Below are positions 38,509-47,824 of a stretch of 64,000 bases of DNA, in pieces. This stretch comes from Vibrio rhizosphaerae. GTDB taxonomy: Bacteria > Pseudomonadota > Gammaproteobacteria > Enterobacterales > Vibrionaceae. How positions within the stretch are numbered: position 1 is the first letter of the stretch; each line of letters opens with the position of its first letter. The position numbers and the translations under genes are program-made. The notes beneath the pieces are model-generated. The model had not been told where the DNA came from and searched no databases. It worked only from the letters and a program-made list of their open reading frames with translations. The stretch is from positions 2,728,001-2,792,000 of the forward strand of contig NZ_AP024903.1 of NCBI RefSeq assembly GCF_024347095.1, in the 5' to 3' direction.

Positions 38509-39099
38509 ATGCTCGAAAGCATTAAAGCTAGTTTTACTGAAAGTATCCAAATTCAGATTGCTGCCGCTGAAGCATTACCAGATGCTATTACACATGCAGC
38601 ACAAGCGATGGTTGCCAGCTTGCTCAATGGTAATAAAATCCTTTGTTGCGGCAATGGTGGGTCATCAGCAAATGCGCAACAGTTTGCCTCTTGCCTACTC
38701 AACCGTTTCGAAACTGAGCGCCCTAGCCTTCCGGCGATGGCCTTGACGGCAGATAATACAACCATGACGGCTGTCGCCAATGATTACCATTATCAAGAAA
38801 TTTTTTCCAAACAGGTGCGGGCCTTCGGACAAGCAAACGATATCTTGTTGGCCATCTCAACCAGTGGTAATAGTAAAAATATTATCAAAGCGATGGAAGC
38901 GGCAGTGACCCGAGATATGACGATCATTGCCCTGACAGGCAAAGATGGTGGTGAAATGGCCGGTTTGCTGGGAGAAAATGATGTTGAAATTCGCATCCCA
39001 TCGCTCCGAACGGCTCGGATTCATGAAGTCCATATGGTCACATTGCACTGTCTCTGTGACCTGATAGATCAAGTTTTATTTCCTCCCCATGAAGAGTAA
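38509..39099 (+). CDS. diaA: DiaA, SIS-domain DnaA initiator-associating protein
   Basis: 196 residues, phosphoheptose isomerase-like SIS fold ([26 protein letters not shown]). Position between yraN and dolP identifies DiaA rather than the LPS enzyme GmhA. In E. coli the DiaA tetramer binds DnaA and supports timely initiation at oriC. Confidence 0.93.
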   Translation: MLESIKASFTESIQIQIAAAEALPDAITHAAQAMVASLLNGNKILCCGNGGSSANAQQFASCLLNRFETERPSLPAMALTADNTTMTAVANDYHYQEIFSKQVRAFGQANDILLAISTSGNSKNIIKAMEAAVTRDMTIIALTGKDGGEMAGLLGENDVEIRIPSLRTARIHEVHMVTLHCLCDLIDQVLFPPHEE

Positions 39100-39102
39100 A
39101 TC

Positions 39103-39687
39103 ATGAAAAACTTAACCATTCTGATTACGTTATCTCTTGCTGTCATGTTATCTGGATGTGTTGGGTTGTTTATTGCTGGTGCAGCAACAACAGCCGATAT
39201 CGTCACGGATCCACGAACCACCCAGCAAATCTGGGATGACAATTATATTGAAGCTGAAATCACCGGGGTGATCAGAAAACCACCTTATCGCAGTAAAACC
39301 CGAATTGTTTCCAACTCTTTTCGTGGTGTCGTGGTCTTAATGGGACAATCCCAAGATAACGACCTATTAACGTCCCTGGAGAAAGATGTACAACAGATAA
39401 AAGGCGTCAGAGAAGTGCATGATCAGGTGAGAATCCGTCAGCCCTTAAGTACATCAGACATCAGTCAGGACAGTTGGATTACCACCAAGGTGAAATCATC
39501 ACTATTAACGGACAATCAACTCAGTGGTGTTAAGATTAAAGTCATCACTGAAGATAAAGAAGTGTTCTTATTTGGCTATGTCACGCCAGAGCATGGTAAT
39601 CACGCCGCAGAAATTGCACGTAATATCTCTGGTGTGAAGCGAGTGATTAAAGCCTTTCAATATGCGCCGAGTCAACAGAAGCCATAA
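39103..39687 (+). CDS. dolP: DolP (YraP), BON-domain outer-membrane lipoprotein
   Basis: 194 residues. Lipobox MLSGC (Cys19) followed by two BON domains (about 45-115 and 120-185). DolP supports outer-membrane integrity and BAM function in E. coli, where it is under sigma-E control. It starts 3 bases after the diaA stop and is followed by a terminator. Confidence 0.94.
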   Translation: MKNLTILITLSLAVMLSGCVGLFIAGAATTADIVTDPRTTQQIWDDNYIEAEITGVIRKPPYRSKTRIVSNSFRGVVVLMGQSQDNDLLTSLEKDVQQIKGVREVHDQVRIRQPLSTSDISQDSWITTKVKSSLLTDNQLSGVKIKVITEDKEVFLFGYVTPEHGNHAAEIARNISGVKRVIKAFQYAPSQQKP

Positions 39688-39734
39688 TGGACACCCGGTA
39701 ATAGATACACTCCCATCTTATTGATTTCCCAAAT

Positions 39735-39762
39735 AAAAAAGCAGCATACGCTGCTTTTTTTA
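39735..39762. terminator. bidirectional intrinsic terminator between dolP and sspB
   Basis: AAAAAAGCAGC, ATAC, GCTGCTTTTTTT: the stem has A-rich and T-rich flanks on both sides, so it can stop the plus-strand dolP operon and the minus-strand sspAB unit. Confidence 0.88.
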
Positions 39763-39796
39763 TCACGAATATTTGACGAAATCTCAACCCGATAGT

Positions 39797-40267
39797 CTAT
39801 TTTATTACTCTCAGGCTCGGTTTTCCCCGAGGCCGGGAAGGCTCATCAGAAGAAACCGAATCATCAGCGACTGTTGTTTCTACAACTTCAATATTTTGCA
39901 GCTCTTCCTCTTCCTGCTCTTGAGCTTGTTCAAGTTGCTGAATATATGAATCTTCCGGCTCAAACATTGTTCCGGCACCATTTTCTCGCGCATAAATTGC
40001 CTGAACTGCGAAAATGGGAACAATGACAGAATGAGGGCGACCGCCAAAACGAGCGTTAAACGTAAGCACGTCATTGCCTAACTCAAGATTCCCGACAGCC
40101 CTTGGGGCAATGTTCAGAATAATCTGCCCATCCTGAATAAATTCGACAGGAACCCGAACACCAGGAAGCGTTGCGTCAACCACCAAATGAGGAGTCAAAT
40201 CGTTTTCTAATAACCAGTCATAAAAGGCCCGCAGCATATACGGGCGTCGAGGCGTCATATTATCCAT
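39797..40267 (-). CDS. sspB: SspB, ClpXP specificity adaptor
   Basis: 156 residues. An N-terminal folded domain (RPYMLRAFYDWLLENDLTPHLVVDA) binds ssrA-tagged peptides; an acidic linker follows; the C-terminal tail RGKPSLRVIK is the ClpX-docking motif. Delivers tmRNA-tagged proteins and substrates such as RseA to ClpXP. It is 21 bases downstream of sspA in one operon. Confidence 0.96.
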   Translation of the reverse strand: MDNMTPRRPYMLRAFYDWLLENDLTPHLVVDATLPGVRVPVEFIQDGQIILNIAPRAVGNLELGNDVLTFNARFGGRPHSVIVPIFAVQAIYARENGAGTMFEPEDSYIQQLEQAQEQEEEELQNIEVVETTVADDSVSSDEPSRPRGKPSLRVIK

Positions 40268-40288
40268 GAGTTATACATCCTACCCGAA

Positions 40289-40924
40289 TTAACGAGATAA
40301 ACGCATCTCACGCTCAGTCTCAGTCAAAGAAGCCAAGAATGAATCTCGTTCAAAAACACGGTTCATATATACTTTTAACTCTTTTGAACCCGGACCAATG
40401 AGATCGATTCCCAAGACAGGCAAACGCCATAATAATGGTGCAAGATAGCAATCCACCAGACTAAATTCTTCACTCATGAAATACTCAAATTCAGCAAACA
40501 CTGGCGCCAATGTCAGTAAATCATTCTGTAATTTACTTCTTGCCGTTTCAGCTTCGCTCACAGAACCATTGATAATTTTGTCAGCGAGTGAATACCAGTT
40601 CCGTTCAATACGATAAACCATCAAACGGCTATTACCACGTGCTACAGGATAAACTGGCATTAGCGGTGGATGCGGAAAACGCTCATCCAAATATTCCATA
40701 ATAATTTTTGAGTCATATAGTGCAAGCTCACGATCGACTAGGGTCGGTACTGATTTATATGGATTTAACTCGATCAGTTCCGCAGGTAAGTTTGATTCAT
40801 CAACAAGTTCGACCTCAACACTCACACCTTTCTCAGCCAGAACAATTCTCACCTGATGACTATACATATCTGAGGCACTTGAAAATAAAGTCATCACAGA
40901 ACGTTTATTGGCAGCAACAGCCAT
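40289..40924 (-). CDS. sspA: SspA, stringent starvation protein A
   Basis: 211 residues from the ATG at 40924, which has GGAGG 5 bases upstream; the open frame reaches 31 codons further but crosses a leader hairpin. Glutathione-S-transferase fold: MTLFSSASDMYSHQVRIVLAEKG and the PYKSVPTLVD loop. It binds RNA polymerase and modulates stationary-phase and acid-stress transcription. Here it lies directly after rpsI; petABC is not between them. Confidence 0.96.
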   Translation of the reverse strand: MAVAANKRSVMTLFSSASDMYSHQVRIVLAEKGVSVEVELVDESNLPAELIELNPYKSVPTLVDRELALYDSKIIMEYLDERFPHPPLMPVYPVARGNSRLMVYRIERNWYSLADKIINGSVSEAETARSKLQNDLLTLAPVFAEFEYFMSEEFSLVDCYLAPLLWRLPVLGIDLIGPGSKELKVYMNRVFERDSFLASLTETEREMRLSR

Positions 40925-40940
40925 GGAACCCTCCAGCACA

Positions 40941-40977
40941 CAAAAATAATAAAAACAATGGAGGCAAGCCTCCATTG
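40941..40977 (-). promoter_or_regulatory. terminator-like hairpin in the sspA leader
   Basis: CAATGGAGGC and GCCTCCATTG form a perfect stem with a tiny loop, followed on the minus strand by TTTTTATTATTTTTG. It lies between the likely sspA promoter (41008-41038) and the sspA ribosome site, only 17 bases before the start codon. It could attenuate sspA or end read-through from rpsI. Confidence 0.6.
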
Positions 40978-41007
40978 GTAATTCAAAACCCTGACAAACA
41001 GCACGGT

Positions 41008-41038
41008 ATAATAGCATAATTCGCGCACATCACGCCAA
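41008..41038 (-). promoter_or_regulatory. candidate sspA promoter
   Basis: Extended -10 element TGCTATTAT (41008-41016) with a TTGGCG -35-like hexamer 19 bases upstream. It sits after the rpsI terminator, so sspAB needs its own start. The long spacing is a weakness; the TGn extension may compensate. Confidence 0.4.
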
Positions 41039-41094
41039 CACTCTTTCTCCAGAGAACGCAGAATCACCGAATGAGATCTCATCGGCGACAAATA

Positions 41095-41122
41095 TAAAAA
41101 AACCCGGCATATAGCCGGGTTT
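41095..41122 (-). terminator. intrinsic terminator of rplM-rpsI
   Basis: AACCCGGCTATATGCCGGGTT forms a 7-8 base-pair GC-rich stem, followed on the minus strand by seven T, 22 bases past the rpsI stop. Confidence 0.9.
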
Positions 41123-41143
41123 TCGAAACCACATAAAACGTAA

Positions 41144-41536
41144 TTAACGTTTTGAGAACTGTGGACGACGACGTGCTTTACGCAGACCAACTTTCTTACG
41201 TTCAACGCGACGAGCGTCACGAGTAACGTAGCCAGCTGCACGTAGAGCAGGACGTAGAGACTCATCGTATTCCATCAGAGCACGAGTGATACCGTGACGG
41301 ATTGCACCTGCCTGACCTGAAATACCGCCACCTTTTACAGTGATGTACAGATCAAGTTTGTCAGTCATCTCAACTAACTCAAGCGGTTGTTGAACAACCA
41401 TACGAGCTGTAGGACGACCAAAGTACTCATCAAGGCTACGCTTGTTGATTACGATGTTACCGCTGCCGGGTTTAATAAAAACACGTGCAGCTGAGCTTTT
41501 GCGACGGCCAGTGCCGTAGTATTGATTCTCTGCCAT
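41144..41536 (-). CDS. rpsI: 30S ribosomal protein S9 (uS9)
   Basis: 130 residues from the ATG at 41536, with GGGGA upstream; a start five codons earlier is unlikely. Begins [20 protein letters not shown] and ends in the basic [11 protein letters not shown] tail that reaches into the P site. Directly follows rplM by 15 bases. Confidence 0.99.
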   Translation of the reverse strand: MAENQYYGTGRRKSSAARVFIKPGSGNIVINKRSLDEYFGRPTARMVVQQPLELVEMTDKLDLYITVKGGGISGQAGAIRHGITRALMEYDESLRPALRAAGYVTRDARRVERKKVGLRKARRRPQFSKR

Positions 41537-41551
41537 TTTCGAAATCCCCAA

Positions 41552-41980
41552 TTAGATGTCTAGTACTTTTGGTTGTTGAGCAGCATGGTTGTGCTCAGCG
41601 CCAGCGTAAACTTTCAGTTTACGGTACATAGCACGGCCTAGAGGACCACGTGGAAGCATACCTTTAACCGCTAGCTCGATAACCATCTCTGGTTTGTGGT
41701 CGATCAGTTTATCAAAAGTGATAGACTTGATGCCACCAGGAAACTCAGAGTGACGATAATAAGTCTTAGCTGCAGATTTATTACCTGTTACAGTCACTTT
41801 CTCTGCGTTAACAACGATGATGTAATCACCAGTATCAACGTGAGGCGTATATTCAGCTTTATGCTTGCCACGTAAGCGAGATGCAATTTCACTTGCTAGA
41901 CGACCAAGAGTTTTACCCTCTGCGTCCACAACATACCAGTCGCGTTTTACAGTTTCTGGTTTAGCAACGAAAGTTTTCAT
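41552..41980 (-). CDS. rplM: 50S ribosomal protein L13 (uL13)
   Basis: 142 residues, the family length. Signature [29 protein letters not shown] at the N-terminus (given in outline by positions 2-30) and [19 protein letters not shown]. First gene of the rplM-rpsI operon. In E. coli L13 represses this operon through its mRNA leader; the leader here is structured. Confidence 0.99.
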   Translation of the reverse strand: MKTFVAKPETVKRDWYVVDAEGKTLGRLASEIASRLRGKHKAEYTPHVDTGDYIIVVNAEKVTVTGNKSAAKTYYRHSEFPGGIKSITFDKLIDHKPEMVIELAVKGMLPRGPLGRAMYRKLKVYAGAEHNHAAQQPKVLDI

Positions 41981-42121
41981 GCTAATAATAACCCGTTATT
42001 TAAAATTTACACTTAAGGAGCAATTGCTCCCACTGTCTAGAGCCCAGTCATCACCCCTTCGAGTGGTTGGCACTCTCGGTCTGAATCAAAAAACAGACCT
42101 ACAGTAACGGTGGGTCGCAGG
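41981..42121 (-). promoter_or_regulatory. structured 5' leader of rplM, likely L13 autoregulation site
   Basis: Three inverted repeats lie between the promoter and rplM: GGTCTG/CAGACC (42078-42099), GAGTG/CACTC (42061-42075) and the palindrome GGAGCAATTGCTCC (42017-42030). The length and arrangement fit the L13-binding leader reported for enterobacteria. Binding itself is inferred. Confidence 0.5.
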
Positions 42122-42127
42122 ATTATA
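42122..42127 (-). promoter_or_regulatory. -10 element of the rplM-rpsI promoter
   Basis: Perfect TATAAT on the minus strand, with a very A/T-rich upstream stretch resembling an UP element and no clear -35. About 140 bases before the rplM start. Confidence 0.6.
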
Positions 42128-42207
42128 GAGAAGTGAGAAAAAAAAATCATCTTTTTTCTGACAAAAATTTATTTTTTAACCCGCTCCATTCAAAAGCTTG
42201 TTAAACC

Positions 42208-43311
42208 TTATGACAAATGCTCTTTGAGTAAATATTCGCGACTTTGCATCTCGATTAAACGAGAACGACAACGCTGAAACTCAAATGCTAACAGCCCACC
42301 TTGGTACAACCTATCCAATGCAACTTCTGCTGAAATAATTAACTTAACGTGGCGCTCATAAAATTCGTCGACAAGCGCGATAAAGCGTCGGGCCGCATCG
42401 TCCATCGTTGCATTCATCTGCTTCACATCAGCCAATAAAACAGTATGGTACAAACGCGACAATTCAATATAGTCATTCTGGCTTCTCATACTCTGACATA
42501 GCTGCGCAAATGTAGCGAACAAGACACCATGACCTGCTTTTAGAACCGGTATTTGCCGATGATTGACTGCAATACTTGACGTGGAATCTGACTCATGACT
42601 GATCAGTTGACGATAATAGCTCTCCAAGCTGGCTCTGGATTGTTCATCATTCGGGAAATGATAAATGTCTGCCTGTTCCAGTGTTCTCAACCGATAGTCA
42701 ATGCCACTATCCACATTCATCACAAGGCAATGCGTTTTGATTAACTCGATTGCAGGAAGGAAACGAGCTCGTTGTAAACCATTGCGATATAAATCGTCTG
42801 GTGGAATATTCGAGGTCGCAACCAAAACGATATTACGGGCGAAGAGTGCCTGAAAAAGCGTTCCTAAAATCATGGCATCGGTAATATCTGAAACAAAAAA
42901 TTCGTCAAAACAGATAATTTCAGTTTCTGCGCTAAATTTATCCGCAACAATTTCAAGTGGATCATTCACATGATGAAGTTGCTTCAGCTCTTCATGAACC
43001 CGATACATAAACCGGTGGAAATGTACCCGCATCTTTTTCTGCGTGGGTAACGACTCATAAAACGTATCCATCAGATAAGTTTTACCTCTTCCGACCCCAC
43101 CCCAAAAATATATCCCTTTAGGAGGAACCGGACTCTGGGCTTTTTTTCTGAGCAGACGAGTGAATAACGACTCTCGTTCAACCGGTCTTTTCTGGTAGTC
43201 GAGAAATCGGTGATAAAGATCATCTAAAGCATCGACCGCCATCAACTGGGCGTCATCTTTCTGAAAATTGCTGTCTTTCAAATCTTGATCGTAACGTTGC
43301 CTAGGTGTCAT
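42208..43311 (-). CDS. zapE: ZapE, cell-division ATPase (AFG1-like)
   Basis: 367 residues from the ATG at 43311 (MTPRQRYDQDL, the usual family start). The open frame continues 126 codons upstream across the divergent zapG gene and is discarded. Walker A is GGVGRGKT, Walker B is IICFDEFFV. ZapE associates with FtsZ during late division and in low oxygen in E. coli. Divergent from zapG. Confidence 0.94.
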   Translation of the reverse strand: MTPRQRYDQDLKDSNFQKDDAQLMAVDALDDLYHRFLDYQKRPVERESLFTRLLRKKAQSPVPPKGIYFWGGVGRGKTYLMDTFYESLPTQKKMRVHFHRFMYRVHEELKQLHHVNDPLEIVADKFSAETEIICFDEFFVSDITDAMILGTLFQALFARNIVLVATSNIPPDDLYRNGLQRARFLPAIELIKTHCLVMNVDSGIDYRLRTLEQADIYHFPNDEQSRASLESYYRQLISHESDSTSSIAVNHRQIPVLKAGHGVLFATFAQLCQSMRSQNDYIELSRLYHTVLLADVKQMNATMDDAARRFIALVDEFYERHVKLIISAEVALDRLYQGGLLAFEFQRCRSRLIEMQSREYLLKEHLS

Positions 43312-43461
43312 AAATATCGAATAAAATAAGAAGAGAGGAAAGTGTGCAGCGCAACACATGCTTTTTGCTTTATCAGCTAAGAAAGTCATAGTACCATGTC
43401 CTTTGAGCATGTGTAACCTTTTGGTAAAAAACATGTTAAATAACAACAATAAGGAGCGGTT

Positions 43462-43905
43462 ATGCCTTGGATCTATACCATCATAGGTTTGCTGATTGGA
43501 TGTGTCGTCGGTGTGGTGATTACTCGTCTGACTACCCCCCAGTATAAAAACCAGAAGTCCATACAGAAAGACTTGGATAATGCGAAGTTTGAGCTGGAAC
43601 AACAACGGCAAGAACTGATGGATCATTTTGCCCAAACCGCAGAAATGCTGGACACTATCGGCAAAGATTACACCAAGCTCTATCAACATTTAGCGAAAAC
43701 ATCTTCAGATCTTATTCCGAATCTTCCTGAGCAAGACAATCCATTCGTCAAAACGATCGTCAAGCATCAAGAGGTTGAATCACAAGAATCTCAAGACCAG
43801 AATCTGCCGCCGAAAGACTACGCATTAGGCGCTTCTGGTCAGCTAAGAAATGAAGAAAAACCGATCATCCACTCAAAAGATATTATCAACGTACAACCAA
43901 ATTAA
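43462..43905 (+). CDS. zapG: ZapG (YhcB, DUF1043) inner-membrane division protein
   Basis: 147 residues. One N-terminal membrane helix (about 4-22) then a coiled-coil region (KDLDNAKFELEQQRQELMDHF) and a low-complexity tail. Links envelope growth to division in enterobacteria. AAGGAG precedes the ATG; divergent from zapE and 117 bases before degQ. Confidence 0.92.
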   Translation: MPWIYTIIGLLIGCVVGVVITRLTTPQYKNQKSIQKDLDNAKFELEQQRQELMDHFAQTAEMLDTIGKDYTKLYQHLAKTSSDLIPNLPEQDNPFVKTIVKHQEVESQESQDQNLPPKDYALGASGQLRNEEKPIIHSKDIINVQPN

Positions 43906-43915
43906 AAATTTTTGT

Positions 43916-43942
43916 GAACTTTGCAAAGGTTTTTGAGTCTTA
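43916..43942 (+). promoter_or_regulatory. candidate sigma-E promoter of degQ
   Basis: GAACTT, 16 bases, TCTTA closely match the sigma-E (RpoE) consensus GAACTT-N16-TCTGA. It starts 10 bases after the zapG stop and 80 bases before degQ. Envelope-stress induction of a periplasmic protease fits. Confidence 0.65.
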
Positions 43943-44022
43943 AAACACACTGACGCTGTTGAAACTTTTATATCAAGATATCAAATAGTTACAACAGGTG
44001 ATTTCCATAGAGGAGTTTTAAG

Positions 44023-45390
44023 ATGAAAAAACCTTTGCTTGCATTAGCAACCCTATCATTATGCATGAGTTCTATCATCACCCCGCTACCAGCAGCGGCA
44101 GCTCTGCCTATCGCCGTTAACGGAGAACAATTACCAAGTCTGGCACCAATGCTTGAGCATGTGACACCCGCAGTCGTTTCTATCGCGGTTGAAGGCACAC
44201 AAGTATCCCATCAACGCCTTCCAGAACAATTCCGTTTTTTCTTTGGTCCGGATTTTCCAACTGAGCAGCTTCAGGAGCGCCCTTTTAAAGCGCTGGGTTC
44301 AGGGGTCATCATTAATGCAGACAAAGGATATGTCGTAACCAACTACCACGTGATTAACGGTGCTGATAAGATTCGAGTAAAACTCTATGATGGTCGTGAA
44401 TATAAAGCCGAACTCGTCGGTGGCGACAAAATGTCAGATATCGCGCTCATAAAATTGGATAAGGCGAAAAACCTCACGCAGATTAAACTAGCCGATTCAG
44501 ACAAAATTCGGGTGGGTGATTTTGCCGTTGCGATTGGTAATCCATTCGGTCTGGGACAGACTGTCACATCCGGTATTATTTCGGCTTTAGGTCGAAGTGG
44601 GTTGAATATTGAAAACTTCGAGAACTTTATCCAAACCGATGCTGCAATCAACAGTGGTAACTCGGGTGGCGCACTGGTGAACCTAAAAGGTGAACTGATC
44701 GGAATTAATACAGCAATACTTGGCCCGAACGGCGGCAACGTCGGTATTGGTTTTGCAATTCCAGCCAACATGATGAAAAACCTGACTGATCAGATTCTAG
44801 AATATGGTGAAGTCAGACGTGGCATGCTGGGTGTCCAAGGTGGAGAAGTGACCTCTGAACTGGCACAAGCGATGGGCTATGAGTCAAGCAAAGGGGCTTT
44901 TGTCAGTCAGGTTGTTCCTGATAGTGCAGCAGATAAAGCCGGATTAAAAGCGGGTGATATTATTGTCTCCGTCAATGGTAAAGATATTGATTCTTTCTCT
45001 GAACTCCGGGCAAAAGTAGCAACACTGGGAGCCGGTAAAAAAGTCAAACTGGGCGTTCTCAGAGATGGCAAAGAGAAAACATTCGATGTCACGTTAGACA
45101 AGCAGAGCGAGACAAAAACTCAAGCGAAAGCTTTATATGAAGGACTCTCAGGCGCAGAACTGTCCAACACAACCTCAAGCGACCCAATTCAAGGGGTCAA
45201 AGTGACACATGTAGAGAAAGGCTCTCCAGCAGAAGGCTATCAACTTCAAGAGGGAGATATCATTATCGGCCTGAACAAACATCGTGTAAAAAATATCGCT
45301 GATTTGAGAAAGATTCTGGACAAATCACCGAGTATTCTTGCCCTGAATATTCAACGTAATGATCGGACTATCTATCTCGTCATTCGTTAA
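44023..45390 (+). CDS. degQ: DegQ/DegP family periplasmic serine endoprotease
   Basis: 455 residues, the DegQ length. Signal peptide (1-27, cleavage after AAA), trypsin-like protease domain with His109, Asp139 and Ser214 (GNSGGAL), and two PDZ domains. It degrades or refolds damaged envelope proteins. A sigma-E-like promoter precedes it, as for degP in E. coli, so it may serve as the main Deg protease here. Followed by a terminator and degS. Confidence 0.96.
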   Translation: MKKPLLALATLSLCMSSIITPLPAAAALPIAVNGEQLPSLAPMLEHVTPAVVSIAVEGTQVSHQRLPEQFRFFFGPDFPTEQLQERPFKALGSGVIINADKGYVVTNYHVINGADKIRVKLYDGREYKAELVGGDKMSDIALIKLDKAKNLTQIKLADSDKIRVGDFAVAIGNPFGLGQTVTSGIISALGRSGLNIENFENFIQTDAAINSGNSGGALVNLKGELIGINTAILGPNGGNVGIGFAIPANMMKNLTDQILEYGEVRRGMLGVQGGEVTSELAQAMGYESSKGAFVSQVVPDSAADKAGLKAGDIIVSVNGKDIDSFSELRAKVATLGAGKKVKLGVLRDGKEKTFDVTLDKQSETKTQAKALYEGLSGAELSNTTSSDPIQGVKVTHVEKGSPAEGYQLQEGDIIIGLNKHRVKNIADLRKILDKSPSILALNIQRNDRTIYLVIR

Positions 45391-45403
45391 TTCATTCATT
45401 ATT

Positions 45404-45431
45404 GGGCCTTTCTGATGAAAGGCCCATTTTC
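45404..45431 (+). terminator. intrinsic terminator of degQ
   Basis: GGGCCTTTC, TGAT, GAAAGGCCC then ATTTTC: perfect 9-base-pair stem 13 bases after the degQ stop. The short T-run suggests moderate strength. Confidence 0.8.
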
Positions 45432-45498
45432 TATTGATTCAGAGAGTGCTATCCTTTCCACCTGTATACATGTTTATGATGGTTCTGTGGATTGAAAT

Positions 45499-46563
45499 AT
45501 GATAGCTAACTTACTTCGTTCTGTTGGAATTGGATTAGTGACTGCACTAATCGTCATTATTTCTGTTCCTTCTCTGAGAAACCATATTTTCCCGCCGACA
45601 AAGAATCCATCTCCAACGAATATCAACTCACTACAGATCACGTTCAACCAAGCGGTACGCAGGGCGGCACCAGCGGTGGTGAATATTTATAGCCGCAAAT
45701 ATGCAGCTAACGACCGTTCAAAGCTATCAACTCAAGGGCTCGGGTCTGGCGTCATTGTCAGTGAGAAAGGTTATATCATCACGAATTACCACGTTATTGC
45801 TCAGGCCGACCAAGTGATCGTGGCACTTCAAGATGGTCGGGTTGCAGCAGCACAGCTAGTCGGAAAAGATCGTCGTTCTGATATTGCAGTCCTCAGAATT
45901 GAAGACTCAAACCTGCCGGTTATTCCCCAGAATCCAAACTACTCGCCTCAGGTCGGTGATGTTGTACTCGCGATTGGTAATCCCTATAACCTAGGTCAAA
46001 CCACCACTTTCGGAATTATTTCAGCCACCGGACGCTCATCTATCAGTGTTGATGGCCGGCAGGCATTTATTCAAACGGATGCAGCAATCAATGAAGGCAA
46101 TTCCGGTGGGGCGCTAGTCAATACCCAAGGTGAACTCGTCGGAATTAATACGGCTTCATTTCAGCAAGCCACCGATCTGGAAACTTACGGTATATCGTTT
46201 GCGATTCCCTATAAGCTTGCCAATAAGATCATGGAAAAAATCATTGCTGACGGGCGCGTAATTCGAGGTTATATCGGGATTGACGGGCAAGATATCAGCT
46301 CGGTTGCATCCCGACTTCTCGGCAATGAACATATCGGTGGGATCATCGTTCTCGGTGTTGATCCGAATGGCCCGGCAGCTTCGGCAGGCTTTAAACCCCA
46401 AGATATCATTATCAAAATTGATGGTAAGAAAATTAACGGGCGTCAAAGCGTTATGGATTTAGTGACCGATCTGCGTCCGGGAACAACCATTCACGTTGAT
46501 GTCATCAGAAAAGGCAAGGAGATCACCATACCAGTGACTGTCGCCGAAGATACCCGGGATTAA
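45499..46563 (+). CDS. degS: DegS, site-1 protease of the sigma-E stress pathway
   Basis: 354 residues. An N-terminal membrane anchor (about 8-24), protease domain with His98, Asp128 and Ser202, and one PDZ domain. DegS senses unfolded porin C-termini and cleaves RseA, releasing sigma-E. Its neighbour degQ has a sigma-E-like promoter, so sensor and effector are adjacent. Confidence 0.96.
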   Translation: MIANLLRSVGIGLVTALIVIISVPSLRNHIFPPTKNPSPTNINSLQITFNQAVRRAAPAVVNIYSRKYAANDRSKLSTQGLGSGVIVSEKGYIITNYHVIAQADQVIVALQDGRVAAAQLVGKDRRSDIAVLRIEDSNLPVIPQNPNYSPQVGDVVLAIGNPYNLGQTTTFGIISATGRSSISVDGRQAFIQTDAAINEGNSGGALVNTQGELVGINTASFQQATDLETYGISFAIPYKLANKIMEKIIADGRVIRGYIGIDGQDISSVASRLLGNEHIGGIIVLGVDPNGPAASAGFKPQDIIIKIDGKKINGRQSVMDLVTDLRPGTTIHVDVIRKGKEITIPVTVAEDTRD

Positions 46564-46606
46564 TTCAGTCATATTTTCTTTATGCCCAATATTGAATAGA
46601 AGACAT

Positions 46607-46636
46607 AAAAAACGGAGCCAAATGGCTCCGTTTTTT
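46607..46636. terminator. bidirectional terminator between degS and rplS
   Basis: CGGAGCCA, AA, TGGCTCCG with six A before and six T after, so it works on both strands for the convergent degS and rplS-trmD-rimM-rpsP units. Confidence 0.9.
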
Positions 46637-46659
46637 GAGAACGCATGTCTGAGACAGCA

Positions 46660-47013
46660 TTACTTCTTAGCAAGTTTCTCTTTAATACGAGCAGACTTAC
46701 CAGAGCGTTCGCGTAGATAGTACAACTTGGCACGACGTACTGCACCACGACGCTTCACTTCAATGCTATCAACAGCTGGAGAGTGTGTTTGGAACGTACG
46801 CTCAACACCTTCACCGTTAGAAATTTTACGAACGGTAAATGCTGAGTGAAGACCACGGTTACGAACGGCGATTACAACACCTTCAAATGCCTGTAAACGC
46901 TCACGCTCACCTTCTTTAACCTTTACTTGCACAACGACAGTATCGCCTGGTGCAAACTTAGGTAGGTCTTGTTTCATTTGCTCTTGTTCTAGAGCTTTGA
47001 TGATATTACTCAT
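46660..47013 (-). CDS. rplS: 50S ribosomal protein L19 (bL19)
   Basis: 117 residues. Matches L19: [20 protein letters not shown] near the start and [23 protein letters not shown] near the end. Last gene of the rpsP-rimM-trmD-rplS operon, 42 bases after trmD. Confidence 0.99.
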   Translation of the reverse strand: MSNIIKALEQEQMKQDLPKFAPGDTVVVQVKVKEGERERLQAFEGVVIAVRNRGLHSAFTVRKISNGEGVERTFQTHSPAVDSIEVKRRGAVRRAKLYYLRERSGKSARIKEKLAKK

Positions 47014-47055
47014 TGTTAATTTTCCTAGAATAAACTGATACTCAATTAATTGAAG

Positions 47056-47799
47056 TTACTTAGCTTGATATTCTTGAATGAATTCAACTAGTAACTGTTC
47101 CTGTTCGTCAGTCAGAGCTAGGTTTTCCAGGAGCTCCGGTCTTCTTAGCCAAGTACGGCCTAGCGACTGTTTCAGCCGCCAACGACGAATGTCACGATGG
47201 TTTCCCGATTTCAATACGGCGGGAATTTCTTTCCCATCCAATATTTCCGGGCGCGTATAATGTGGACAATCCAGCAATCCATTGGCAAAAGAATCTTCTG
47301 CTGCTGATGCAAAATCCCCTAGAACACCGGGGACAAACCGAGCGGCTGCATCAATCATTGTCATTGCCGGCAACTCACCACCAGTCATTACGAAGTCTCC
47401 GATAGACCACTCTTCATCGACTTCAGACTCAATAATACGCTCATCGACCCCTTCGTACCGACCACAAATCAAAATTAAATTTTCATTTGCGGCCAATTCT
47501 TCAACCCCACATTGGTCGAGTTTTCTTCCTTGTGGAGAAAGGTATATCACTTTCGTCTTTCCGGGAGCAGATGCTTTGGCTGCATGGATGGCATCACGCA
47601 AAGGCTGTACCATCATGAGCATACCAGGCCCACCCCCATAGGGTTTATCATCGACTGTACGATGTCTATCATGTGTAAAGTCTCTCGGATTCCAGACTTC
47701 AACTGATAGTAACCCTTTTTTTACCGCTTGACCTGTGACCCCATAATCAGTCACAGAACGAAACATTTCAGGAAAAAGGCTAATTACGCCAACCCACAT
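47056..47799 (-). CDS. trmD: TrmD, tRNA (guanine-N1)-methyltransferase
   Basis: 247 residues from the ATG at 47799 ([13 protein letters not shown], as in E. coli); the frame extends upstream without homology. Trefoil-knot SAM-binding motifs include [11 protein letters not shown] and [10 protein letters not shown]. It methylates G37 of tRNAs, preventing frameshifting. Second-to-last gene of its operon. Confidence 0.98.
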   Translation of the reverse strand: MWVGVISLFPEMFRSVTDYGVTGQAVKKGLLSVEVWNPRDFTHDRHRTVDDKPYGGGPGMLMMVQPLRDAIHAAKASAPGKTKVIYLSPQGRKLDQCGVEELAANENLILICGRYEGVDERIIESEVDEEWSIGDFVMTGGELPAMTMIDAAARFVPGVLGDFASAAEDSFANGLLDCPHYTRPEILDGKEIPAVLKSGNHRDIRRWRLKQSLGRTWLRRPELLENLALTDEQEQLLVEFIQEYQAK

Positions 47800-47824
47800 C
47801 ATTTTCTCGCTCTGTACTGTAGAA

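Noticed and set aside
42208..43689. ZapE starting at 43689
   Set aside because: The first 126 codons overlap the divergent zapG gene; the family start is at 43311.
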